A stretch of DNA of 64,000 nucleotides from CAJXVA01 sp963761755 (lineage in GTDB: Bacteria > Myxococcota_A > Polyangia > Nannocystales > Nannocystaceae). Shown here in pieces: positions 51,983 through 60,762 of this stretch. Location: the NCBI GenBank assembly GCA_963761755.1, contig CAVXIC010000026.1, positions 62,001 to 126,000 on the forward strand, in the 5' to 3' direction. The notes under the pieces are model-generated. The model was not told where the DNA came from, ran no database searches, and was given only the letters and a program-made list of their open reading frames with translations. Every line of letters begins with the position of its first letter. The first letter of the stretch is position 1. Position numbers and translations under genes: made by a program.

Positions 51983-52897
51983 CTACGGCTGCGCAACGCC
52001 CTCGACGAGCACCGGGCAGTGATCGGACACCGCGGTGAAGTCGGGATCCATGTCTGCGGGGTCGGCCACCCGGCACGAGAGCCGCGCACACAACCCGTGC
52101 AGCTCGGGCGTACGCCAACGTCCGCCACTGGCCACCACGTGGTCGAGGATGGACGGCAGATAGGCTTCTCGACCCGGCGACCGGTAGTACTCGGTGCAAG
52201 GGATGTCGGTCGTGAGCAGCGAGAAGCCGGCCGCGGACACCCGTTCCCGGACGAAGTCGGGTTCTTCCGGCGGCGCGGTGGTGAACCCGGTGCTGTTGAA
52301 GTCACCCAGCACCAGCACGGGCATGCCGAGCTCCGCCGTGAGCCCAGTCTGAATGGCGATGATCTTGTCCCACTGCCGCCGGCGCGCGGGAAATCCCTGC
52401 GGGTGGGCGCTCAGATGCACCGAGAGCACCGCCACGTGTTGGTCGCCAGGACCCTCGAAGACGCCGACGAAGCCCGGCTGCAGTTTGCCGCACGCGCCCT
52501 TGCCGTCCGGGCGAAGCTGGGGGTAGTCGCGGGTCTCCAGCAAGCTCCAGCGCGACGCGTCCCAGACCACCCCCGTCGTCAGGCCGTAGCGCGGGTGCCG
52601 ACAATGCGACAGCGCCACGCGGTAGTCGCGACCGCTTCGCGCCGACGCGTCTTCGAGCACCTCGACCAGGGCTGGTTCCGAGACGATCTCTTGGACCGCG
52701 AAGATGTCGGCGTCGAGCTCCGCGATCGTCCGAGCCACCCGGGCCGGATCCGTCGCGGGCCCTGGGAAGAGGCGAATGTTGAACGTCGCAACCCGCACCG
52801 ACGGCGTGCAGCTGCATCGTGCGAAGACCCAGCCGAGCAGGACCAACGCGGCGATGGCCCATCGTCGGCGGCGTCTCACGATCCGGGGCGAGTCCAT
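51983..52897 (-). CDS. Endonuclease/exonuclease/phosphatase (EEP) superfamily protein
   Basis: A 304-aa protein with an N-terminal membrane or signal helix (WAIAALVLLGWVFARC). The EEP core shows VATFNIRLFPG, DIFAVQEIV (metal-binding Glu), VLVLGDFNST and a terminal SDHCPVLVEG (catalytic Asp-His). It should hydrolyse phosphodiester bonds; targets may be DNA or lipids (sphingomyelinase-like members share the fold). A membrane anchor suggests action in the periplasm. Substrate cannot be decided from sequence. Confidence 0.85.
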   Translation of the reverse strand: MDSPRIVRRRRRWAIAALVLLGWVFARCSCTPSVRVATFNIRLFPGPATDPARVARTIAELDADIFAVQEIVSEPALVEVLEDASARSGRDYRVALSHCRHPRYGLTTGVVWDASRWSLLETRDYPQLRPDGKGACGKLQPGFVGVFEGPGDQHVAVLSVHLSAHPQGFPARRRQWDKIIAIQTGLTAELGMPVLVLGDFNSTGFTTAPPEEPDFVRERVSAAGFSLLTTDIPCTEYYRSPGREAYLPSILDHVVASGGRWRTPELHGLCARLSCRVADPADMDPDFTAVSDHCPVLVEGVAQP

Positions 52898-52955
52898 AGA
52901 TCGAGCGTATCAAGCGAGCCTCCGAACCGCAGGCCGACTCCGGCCCCCGGGCCCG

Positions 52956-53654
52956 CTACTGCAGCGGCCACGGCGTGAGGACGTCGTCGACGCCATCGCC
53001 GTGGCAGTTCTCGCAGACGCTCAACGCGACGGCGTCGGCCAGCACGTCCCCGTCCCAGACCTCGAACCAGTACCACTGGCCCTGGTCGACCTCGCGCTTG
53101 ACCATCACGGACCAGCCGCGGATCGACTGCCCCGGTCCGTACAGCTCCTTGACGTTGGCCGCACCGATGGGGTGCAGGTCGCTTCCGCCCTCGAAGGAGT
53201 CGACCAGGACGTTGTTGAAGAACGTCCGCACGTTGCCGAAGTGTGGTCCATCCGACTCGTGGATCCCCGACTCCGCCTGCCAGTCCGCATAGCCGCCGTC
53301 CTGCAGCCACGTGATCATGGAGGCCACGTCCTCGGGCGGGAGCTGCGGGACCAGTCCGCCGGTGGACTCGTCACTTTCCCCAACCGACGTCTCGCCGGTC
53401 GTCGCGTCCGCGTCGGTCGTCGCGTCCGCGTCGGTCGTGTCCTCCGCCCCTTTGCTCGTCACCGAGGTCGACACCGAGGTGGGGGAACCGGTCGGGCCTT
53501 GGGTCGGAGCGGTGCTCGCATCGTCGCCGTCGACGCCGCTCGAGCTCGCAACGCCCCCGGTCGACGCGTCGGTCTCGACCGAGTCTGCGGGGCCGTCCGA
53601 CTCGCACGCACCAACCACCAGAAGACAGGACATGAAGAGCGCGGACCGAGGCAT
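52956..53654 (-). CDS. Cytochrome P460-like lipoprotein
   Basis: A 232-aa lipoprotein (LLVVGACESD) with a long Thr/Asp/Ser linker containing nearly exact 18-bp tandem repeats (about 53,395-53,440). The C-terminal 110 residues resemble cytochrome P460: IGAANVKELYGPG, WSVMVKREVDQGQWYWFEVWDG, and CENCH close to the C-terminus (214-218), as expected for the family's heme and its Lys cross-link. Members oxidise hydroxylamine or nitric oxide species. Whether that activity occurs here is unknown. Confidence 0.75.
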   Translation of the reverse strand: MPRSALFMSCLLVVGACESDGPADSVETDASTGGVASSSGVDGDDASTAPTQGPTGSPTSVSTSVTSKGAEDTTDADATTDADATTGETSVGESDESTGGLVPQLPPEDVASMITWLQDGGYADWQAESGIHESDGPHFGNVRTFFNNVLVDSFEGGSDLHPIGAANVKELYGPGQSIRGWSVMVKREVDQGQWYWFEVWDGDVLADAVALSVCENCHGDGVDDVLTPWPLQ

Positions 53655-53808
53655 GACGGCAAGGAGTACGCTCGCGCACGCCGTTTCGCGACCTCCGAAT
53701 CGTTCGAGATTTTCGAACAGGCGGTTGCGGGAACTGAAGTCAACACGCCCGAGACGTGATCGAGGCGCAGCAGACCGCGATCCTCGCAGTCCGCCGCGCC
53801 ATGGTCGC

Positions 53809-54588
53809 TCAGTTCGTCGAGCAGATGCCCGTCGCGCCGTCCACGGGCACGCAGGACTCGCCGTTGGGGCACGCGGGCGCGGCCAGGTCACACGTGGGCA
53901 CGCAGCAGTCGTAGCCGACGCAATGGAAGTTCTCCGCTGCCGGGACGCACGCGTGGTCCATCTCGCAATCGAACGCGCCCCAGCAGTCTTGATAGGCCGG
54001 GCTGCCCCCCTCGGGTCCGCATTCGAACTGGCCGGTCCACAAGTCGGTCAGCGAGCAGGCGAGGCCGTCGGCGCAGTCCTGAGCGTTGGGGTCGCAGATC
54101 GGCGGCTCGGTGTCGAAGGCGACGTCGACGGCCAGGTCTCCGTCGCCCATGCTGATCGGTCCGACGCCATCGACGTAGAACGTATAGGTGACGATGGTCG
54201 TCGAGAGCTCGGAGACGGTGGCGCTCGCGGGGTTGGCCGAGATGAGCCGCGCGTCGATGGGGAATGATTGTGCGGAGAACGGGTCCCACTGCTCGACCCA
54301 CCAGCCAGGCTGAAGGTGCAAGCTGTAGTCTCCGGTCGGGACATCCATCGTGAGGTACTCGGTCGTATTGGGGTCCATCTCCGTGTCGAAGGAGACGAAG
54401 ACGGGACCCGAAGCGTCGATGTATCCGGAGCGAAGCCGGTAGTAGTTGCCGTCGGCGTCTTGACCAGCAACACCCATGCGGAGGCTTCCCGGTTCGGTCG
54501 TCGGAGATTCACCGCACGCCACAGCGGGAGCGACGATGCACAGAAGGGGGAGCAGAATGCGGGGATGGAAGTTCACGTTTCTCTCCAT
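53809..54588 (-). CDS. Cys-rich lipoprotein with beta-sandwich domain
   Basis: A 259-aa lipoprotein (APAVACGES). Residues about 25-150 form a beta-rich domain (GNYYRLRSGYIDASG, YTFYVDGVGPISM), and the last 110 residues form a Cys-rich domain with about 14 Cys (CSLTDLWTGQFECG, GYDCCVPTC). The start is placed at MERNVNF (54588). The Cys-rich module resembles one in the lipoprotein at 38,463 (CPNGESCVP, CPAGQICQ). Function unknown; probably surface exposed. Confidence 0.72.
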   Translation of the reverse strand: MERNVNFHPRILLPLLCIVAPAVACGESPTTEPGSLRMGVAGQDADGNYYRLRSGYIDASGPVFVSFDTEMDPNTTEYLTMDVPTGDYSLHLQPGWWVEQWDPFSAQSFPIDARLISANPASATVSELSTTIVTYTFYVDGVGPISMGDGDLAVDVAFDTEPPICDPNAQDCADGLACSLTDLWTGQFECGPEGGSPAYQDCWGAFDCEMDHACVPAAENFHCVGYDCCVPTCDLAAPACPNGESCVPVDGATGICSTN

Positions 54589-54885
54589 AGAGGTGTCGAT
54601 CGAAAAGTCACCCCCCGCAGCAGTCCCAAGCTGGGAAACGACGAGCCCACGGGCCGTGCTCCCAAATCGAGTCCTTCCGCCAATGCAACCGTCGTCGTGA
54701 CGGTCCGGGCGAGGCGTACCGCGAGCAGCCCGGCCCCAGAAGCGTCTTCGGGATGATTCGAGGACGTTCCAGCCTACAAAAACCTCAGACCCCGCGAGAA
54801 ATCGCTCGTTCTTTAAACTCAACGTCCCCTCGCCTCACCTCCCCTATGGAAGGGCGCTCCTGCGCCTGCGGAGACGGGAAAAACC
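54589..54885. other. Intergenic region with no recognised gene
   Basis: About 297 bp between divergent genes. It includes a short gcga-GAAA-tcgc hairpin near 54,798-54,812 and an A/T-richer stretch (54,776-54,825) unusual for the region, where a promoter is plausible. No conserved promoter box or known RNA could be identified. Confidence 0.3.
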
Positions 54886-55953
54886 ATGAGAAACGAAAGC
54901 ACGGGGAAACACATGTTGGGTGGCTGGAAAAACGTATGCATCGCGATCTCGGTCGCCTGCGGGGTGTCCGGCTGCTACGAGGGCGTCGAATCTAGCGAGG
55001 AGCTCGATAGCCAGAGCATTCCTGACTCGGACACCTTTCCGGGCGCGGAGCTACCTCCCGAGCCCGAGACGTTTCCCGATGACGATGACGTCCCCGGGCA
55101 AAGCCAAGCGACGGTCCTGCCCCCGGCTGACAACGCGTTCCCGGTCGCAGGATACGTCATGACGGAATCGTGTGGGGACGGGTTTGGGGACCCTCGACCA
55201 GGGGGGCGTACCCACAAGGGTCTCGACTGCTTCGCGACCGAACACCACGCACCCCTGGTCGCCGTGGAGAACGCGACGATCCGAGCCGTGAAGACCGCGG
55301 GCGAGGGAAACTCGTTCTCGGGCAACAGCATCTCCATCCGAGGCGACAGCGGCTGGCGCTACTACTACGGGCACATCGACTCGACGCCGTTCAAGATCTC
55401 CGATCAGCACGTCACCCGCGTCCAAAAGGGCCAGGTCATCGCGTACATGGGTTCGACCGGAACCTCGGTCGAGCACTTGCACTTCGAGGTCGCCCCCGAC
55501 GACCGGGACGCGGTCAATCCGTGGGGGTTCATGGGCACCTGGCAGCGCCACGCCGGGAGCGGTTCCCCACCGGGCCCTGCGGCCGAGCCCACGCCGCCCC
55601 CAGGGCCGCCACCGGCAGGCTGCGGGCTGCTGGTCCCCGGTCAGGTCCTCGCGCCTGGAGAGATCATGTACTCCTGCGACGGTCGGTTCCAGCTGCAGCT
55701 GCAGACCGACGGCAACATGGTGCTGCGCATCGTCGACTACGTCGCGCTTTGGACCTCCGGAACACACGGCACGTCCCCTTCGGGCTTGGCCATGCAGGAG
55801 GACGGCAACCTGGTGCTGTACGGCACCGATGGCAGCGCGATCTGGCACATCGGGACGCACGGCAACGCGGGCGCATACCTGACGCTTCAGAACGACGGAA
55901 ACCTCGTCGTCTATCACGGCACCCGAGCCCTTTGGAACACGGGCCCCGCATAG
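54886..55953 (+). CDS. M23 peptidase fused to bulb-type lectin domain
   Basis: A 355-aa lipoprotein (GVSGCYEG, C30). Residues about 80-215 are an M23/LytM metallopeptidase: GGRTHKGLDCFA (H110, D114) and VEHLHFEV (H197, H199) supply the zinc site, with the usual GSTGTSVEHLHFE context. After a Pro-rich hinge, residues about 240-355 are a bulb-type (B-type) mannose lectin with repeats such as FQLQLQTDGNMVLRIVDY and LTLQNDGNLVVYHG carrying QxDxNxVxY motifs. It may target peptidoglycan or glycans of prey or self. The start is ATG 54886 or 54913. Confidence 0.85.
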   Translation: MRNESTGKHMLGGWKNVCIAISVACGVSGCYEGVESSEELDSQSIPDSDTFPGAELPPEPETFPDDDDVPGQSQATVLPPADNAFPVAGYVMTESCGDGFGDPRPGGRTHKGLDCFATEHHAPLVAVENATIRAVKTAGEGNSFSGNSISIRGDSGWRYYYGHIDSTPFKISDQHVTRVQKGQVIAYMGSTGTSVEHLHFEVAPDDRDAVNPWGFMGTWQRHAGSGSPPGPAAEPTPPPGPPPAGCGLLVPGQVLAPGEIMYSCDGRFQLQLQTDGNMVLRIVDYVALWTSGTHGTSPSGLAMQEDGNLVLYGTDGSAIWHIGTHGNAGAYLTLQNDGNLVVYHGTRALWNTGPA

Positions 55954-55983
55954 CCGGCCTCCGGGGTAGAATCGGAGGGTCGA

Positions 55984-58384
55984 ATGTCCGGTGGCACTGA
56001 TCCTCTGCTCGCCGCGCGCCCTCGGCTGGGCGCGGAGGCGGCCGCGATCGCCTCCAGGGTGCTCGCGATGGTCGTCGTGGACGCGCCGCTGGCCGGACGG
56101 TATCGCCGCGGCAAGGTCCTGGGTTCGGGGTCGTACGGCGTGGTGGTGTCCGCCCACGATCTCGAGCTCGATCGCCCGGTGGCGATCAAGCAGCTGCGCT
56201 CGGCGGGGCCCACTGCGACCGCCAGCATCGTCGAAGAGGCCCGCGCGCTGGCGACGTTGTCGCATCCGAACGTTGTGCAGGTGTTCGAGGTCGGCCTCGA
56301 CACGGAGACCGACGCGCCCTACACCGTGATGGAACTCGTCGAAGGCGAGGCGCTCGACGTGTGGCTCCGGGTCCGGGCCCGGCCCTGGAGGCGCGTGGTC
56401 GAACTCGTCGTTCAGGCGGCGCGGGGCTTGGCTGCTGCCCACGCCGCCGGGGTCGTGCACCGAGACATCAAGCCCGCCAACCTCCTGCTCGGGCTCGACG
56501 GTCGGCTTCGCGTCGTGGATTTCGGGCTGGCCAGAACGCAGACGCCCGCGACGACCCAAGCCGATGGCGAGAGCCCAGGCGAGAGCCCAGGCGAGAGCGG
56601 CGAGGCCACGACGGGTGTGGGCACGCCCGCCTATCTCGCGCCCGAGGGCTTCGAAGGGCGGGTCAGCCCCGCTTCGGATCAGTTCTCGCTCGCGGCGGTG
56701 CTCTTCGAAGGTCTCACGGGGAGCCGCGCGGTGTCGGGTACGAGCCTCGACGAGATTCGCGACCGTCACCGTCGCGGCATCGCGGTCCCGGCCGCGCTTC
56801 CCGGAGGTCGCGTCCTGCGTCGTGCACTGGAGCAGGCTCTCGACGCGGATCCTCGTCGACGCCACCGAAGCATGGACGCGTTCGCCGACGCGCTCGAGCG
56901 CTCGCTCCGACCCCGGTCCAGCTGGACGCTCGCGGTCGCGGGGCTGGGCGTGCTCGGGCTGGGCATCGCCCTGTGGGGCGGGTCCTCGAATGACGCCTGC
57001 ACCACCGATCCTTCGGCCTGGGTGACGGCGCTGGGCCGGGCTGGCGTCAATGAGAGCGTACGCGGAGCGGGTCGTGCATACGCCGACGCGTGGAAGGCCG
57101 CGGAGCAGGACGCGTGCCGAGCCAGCGCGCCCCTGAGCCCCGAGGTCCGCCTGTGTTTCGACGGACTGCGCTCGGACGCCGAAGCGCTGCTGGAGCTCCA
57201 CGGTGAACGGGGATGGTCCGACCACGATGCCGCGGTCGAGGCGGTCCTCGACCTCGCGGAGCCCGCGGACTGTACCGACGGGTCCGCAGGACGAGCGGCC
57301 CCACCCGTCTCCGCGCTCGCACGCGTCGCGGCCGCGCAGCCGAAGCTCTCCAAGCTTCGGGCGCTGACGGTCGCGGCGAAGATCGAGGAGAGCTTGCAGT
57401 ACTCGCGCGAGGTGCTCGTTGCCGCCCGCGAGACGGGGTTCGCCCCGATGATCGTCGAGGCAGCCTCTCTTCGTGCGCGAGCCCTGATGCTCGCCTCCGA
57501 GTTCGAAGAAGCGCGGGTCGTCTACGAAGAAGCCTACTTTGCGGCCCGAAATGCTGCCCTGCCAAACGCCTCGGCCGCAGCGGCGTCGAATCTCGCGTTC
57601 CTGGTCGGCTCCAAGTTCGACGACGTCGAGGCCGGCTACCGCTGGGCTGAGCACGCCAAGGCGGCCTACGAGAGAGCCGGCGACGACCCGCTGACCCACG
57701 GTATCTATGCGCAGGGCCTGATCAACCTGGCCCAACGCGAGGGTCGCTTCGAGGAGCAGGAGCGGTTGGCCCGCGCCTCGGAGCAGGCGGAGATCGATGC
57801 TGGCCGCCCCGACTCGGAGGTCCGCGCGACCATGGTGGGCTACCGCGGCATGGCCCAGTACATGCGCGGGGACTACGAGGAGGCGCTGGAAACCTTCGAG
57901 CAGGGCAGCGTCCTGGCCGAGGCCCGCTACGGGCCGAACTCGGCGCCGGTCTCCGCCCTGCTCGACAATCGCGCGAGCGTCTTGACGACTCTGCAGCGCT
58001 ACGAGGAGGCCCTGTCGCTCGCACGAGCGGGCGCTCGTGATCCGCGAGAAGAGCTATCCCGCCGGGAGCGTGGACTTGGCGTATTCTTACGGCAACCTCG
58101 CAACCCTCTACGGCGAACTCGATCGCTTCGAGGATGCGCTGAAGTACGCCGACCAGGCCATGAAGATCTTCGAAGACAAGCTCGGCCCCTCGAGCGGTGA
58201 CCTCGCAAAGGGGCACCGCATCCGCGCGGACATCCTGCGCAACAGGGGCGAAGAACACTGGCCCGAAGCGCGCAAGGGGTACCAGGCGGCGCTCGTCATC
58301 CTGGCAGATGCAGGCGAGGAGTTCGCCGGCGATGTGGAGGGGATCGAGGCCGGACTCGCCGAGCTGGGACCGGAGCTCCGTTGA
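55984..58384 (+). pseudogene. Ser/Thr protein kinase with TPR region, frameshifted near the end
   Basis: An N-terminal kinase domain is complete: GSGSYG loop, K69 in VAIKQL, HRDIKPANLLL (D161) and DFGLA (D179), then GTPAYLAPEG. A transmembrane helix lies at about 313-331 and a TPR-like extracytoplasmic or soluble part follows. Near 58,020 the frame is lost by one base: tcgctcgcacgagc would read SLHER if one base were removed, and the TPR continues in the other frame as AYSYGNLATLYGELDRFED to a stop at 58,382-58,384. Fully joined it would be about 800 residues. The kinase domain itself is intact. Error or mutation not distinguishable here. Confidence 0.85.
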
Positions 58385-59019
58385 CCGACCGCCCCGACGG
58401 CGCGCTCCTCAAGGCATGGCAAGGCGGTGAGGCCAGCGCCGGCCAGACGCTGGTGACCCGTCACCTCGAGTCGGTATATCGATTCTTCTCGAACAAGGTC
58501 CGGGACTCGACCGAAGACCTGGTGCAGCAGACCTTTCTCGCGTGCCTCGAGTCGGCGGACCGCTTCGAAGGGAGGTCGAGCTTTCGATCGTACCTGTTCG
58601 GCATCGCTCGCAACCTGCTGTACGGCCACTACCGGGAGCGCAGCCATGGGTTCGACCCGCTGACCTCGTCCACCCACATCTTGATGGTGGACCCGTGCTC
58701 GCCCGCCGACGCGATGGCCGAGAAGGAAGAACAGCGCCTGCTCTTGCGCGGCCTTCAGCGGCTCCCGCTGGACCTGCAGACCCTGCTCGAGCTCGCGTAC
58801 TGGGAGTCCCTCTCGGACCAAGAGCTCTCCGAGGTCCTCGAGCTTCCGGTGGGCACGGTCAAGAGCCGGCTGCGAAAGGCCCGCATCGAGCTCGATGGCC
58901 TGTTGGGCACGGTCTCCAGCGACCCGGACCTCCTAGGGTCCACGCGCCACACGCTCAACTCCTGGGCCGAGAAGGCCGGGCTCGGGCTCGCGCCGGCCCA
59001 GCCCGGAACCCGGCGCTGA
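58381..59019 (+). CDS. ECF-type sigma factor, coupled to the Ser/Thr kinase gene
   Basis: A 212-aa sigma factor from a TTG start at 58381, which overlaps the kinase gene stop (TTGA). Region 2 is VYRFFSNKVRDSTEDLVQQTFLACLES and region 4 is LPLDLQTLLELAYWESLSDQELSEVLELPVGTVKSRLRKAR. The tight overlap with a Ser/Thr kinase gene is a common myxobacterial arrangement in which the kinase may regulate the sigma factor by phosphorylation. A short C-terminal extension (about 175-212) of unknown role follows region 4. Confidence 0.88.
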   Translation: MTDRPDGALLKAWQGGEASAGQTLVTRHLESVYRFFSNKVRDSTEDLVQQTFLACLESADRFEGRSSFRSYLFGIARNLLYGHYRERSHGFDPLTSSTHILMVDPCSPADAMAEKEEQRLLLRGLQRLPLDLQTLLELAYWESLSDQELSEVLELPVGTVKSRLRKARIELDGLLGTVSSDPDLLGSTRHTLNSWAEKAGLGLAPAQPGTRR

Positions 59020-59130
59020 GCAGGCGCGCTCTCGCGGTCCTCGAACGCAGCACGATTGCAACTCGCCACTCGCAGAGCGTTCGGCCGCAGGCGTTTGACG
59101 CTCGCCGACTCAGCGCGGTACGACCGATCC

Positions 59131-60762
59131 ATGGGGCGAAATCGGGGGCTCGGGTGCATCGTTGCGGTCTTTGCGGTGAGTTGCGGAGGCGCGAGCAACT
59201 CCGATCCCTTCGGGGGGAACAGCGGCTCCAGCTCCTCCACCTCGGCCGCCGGACCCACCACGGCTGCGGACGCGAGCTCCAGTGGCACCGCCTCCAACGG
59301 CACCACGACGACCGACGATCAGCCCAAGCTCGATCTGGCCATTCCGGACTTCAACCCGTCCGACCCGCCGATGCCCAGCTGCAAGGTCGTCGACGACATG
59401 GACGCCGTGGGCTCCTGTGACGACGAGGCGCCCCCCGACTCGTTCGAGCCCGAGGTGCAGTGGTCGTGGGAGGGAGGGTCCTCGTCCGTCACGCCGCTGG
59501 TCATCAACCTCACCGACGACAATGATGACGGAGCGATCGACCTGTGCGACACGCCCGACGTCTTGGTGACGACGAACCGCATCCACGTGCTCGATGGAGA
59601 GACCGGGCTCGAGCACTTCAGCATGGGTCCGGTCAGCAGCTTCGTGACCCCGGCCGTCGGCGACATCGACGGCGACGGTGAACCCGAGATCATCTCCGCC
59701 AACAACTTCCTCGTCGGTTCACTCGCCTTCGTCGCGTTCGAGACCGACGGAACCCAGATGTGGGCGACGGATGCGGTCTGGGAGCACGATCAGGGTGGCG
59801 CGGTGGGCATCGCGGACTTCGACAACGACGGCACGCCCGAGATCTACGGATCGGGGGTCATCGTCTCCGCCACCGGAACGGTGCTCTTCGACGCGCCCGA
59901 GCAGCAGGGGTGGTTCATCGCGCAGAACAACACCGCCAGCATCGCCGCGGATCTCGACGGCGACGACGACCTCGAGCTGATCCTCGGGCAGTCCGCCTAC
60001 CACCATGACGGCAGCCTCTACTACCAGGACCTGAGCATCCTGCCGGGCTATCCGCAGGTCGCCAACCTCGACGGCGACCCCGAGCCGGAGATCATCGTCA
60101 ACAACGACGGTGGCATCACCATTCTCGAGCACGACGGCACGATCAAGAACCAGGACATGAGGCCGACCGGCGACCCTGCCGGGTTCGGCGCCTGGTTCCG
60201 CCCCTCGACGGTGCACGACTTCGACGGCGACGGGGTCGCGGAGTTCGCGGTCAGCTCAGCGTCGAGCTACAGCGTCTTCGAGCCCAACCTGATCGTGAAC
60301 TGGTCGGTCGCAGTCCAAGACGGCAGTGGCTGGGCTGCGGGGACGGCGTTCGACTTCCTGGGAGATGGCGTCGCCGAAGCCATGTACGCTGACGAAGTCT
60401 CGTTGTTCATCTACAGCGACGACGGAGCGGTCGAGCTCCAGGTCCCCCGCTCCTCGCCGACCTTGATCGAGTACCCGGTGGTCGCGGACGTCGACAACGA
60501 CGGCTCCGCGGAGATCGTCGTGGTCTCTTCCGCCGACGATGGCGTTCAGACCTCGCCCACCGTCCAGGTGATCCGGGACGTCGAAGACCGCTGGATTCAA
60601 GCCCGGAGAATCTGGAACCAGCACACCTATCACGTCACCAACGTGCGCGAGGACGGCACGATCCCCAGCGTCGAGCCCAAGTCGTGGGAGCTGCTGAACA
60701 CGTACCGAACCAACGCCCAGATCGAGAACGGCTCGGTCTGTCAGCCTCCCCCCGAAGGCTGA
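59131..60762 (+). CDS. FG-GAP/VCBS repeat lipoprotein
   Basis: A 543-aa lipoprotein (VAVFAVSCGGA) with a Ser/Thr/Gly linker and about six repeats of FG-GAP/VCBS type: AVGDIDGDGEPEII, GIADFDNDGTPEIYG, AADLDGDDDLELILG, VANLDGDPEPEIIV, VHDFDGDGVAEFAV and VADVDNDGSAEIVVV. The Asp-x-Asp-Gly-Asp loops bind calcium and form an integrin-like beta-propeller. Probable adhesion or scaffold protein on the surface. ATG 59131 gives the signal peptide. Its stop touches the stop of the convergent oxidoreductase gene. Confidence 0.87.
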   Translation: MGRNRGLGCIVAVFAVSCGGASNSDPFGGNSGSSSSTSAAGPTTAADASSSGTASNGTTTTDDQPKLDLAIPDFNPSDPPMPSCKVVDDMDAVGSCDDEAPPDSFEPEVQWSWEGGSSSVTPLVINLTDDNDDGAIDLCDTPDVLVTTNRIHVLDGETGLEHFSMGPVSSFVTPAVGDIDGDGEPEIISANNFLVGSLAFVAFETDGTQMWATDAVWEHDQGGAVGIADFDNDGTPEIYGSGVIVSATGTVLFDAPEQQGWFIAQNNTASIAADLDGDDDLELILGQSAYHHDGSLYYQDLSILPGYPQVANLDGDPEPEIIVNNDGGITILEHDGTIKNQDMRPTGDPAGFGAWFRPSTVHDFDGDGVAEFAVSSASSYSVFEPNLIVNWSVAVQDGSGWAAGTAFDFLGDGVAEAMYADEVSLFIYSDDGAVELQVPRSSPTLIEYPVVADVDNDGSAEIVVVSSADDGVQTSPTVQVIRDVEDRWIQARRIWNQHTYHVTNVREDGTIPSVEPKSWELLNTYRTNAQIENGSVCQPPPEG

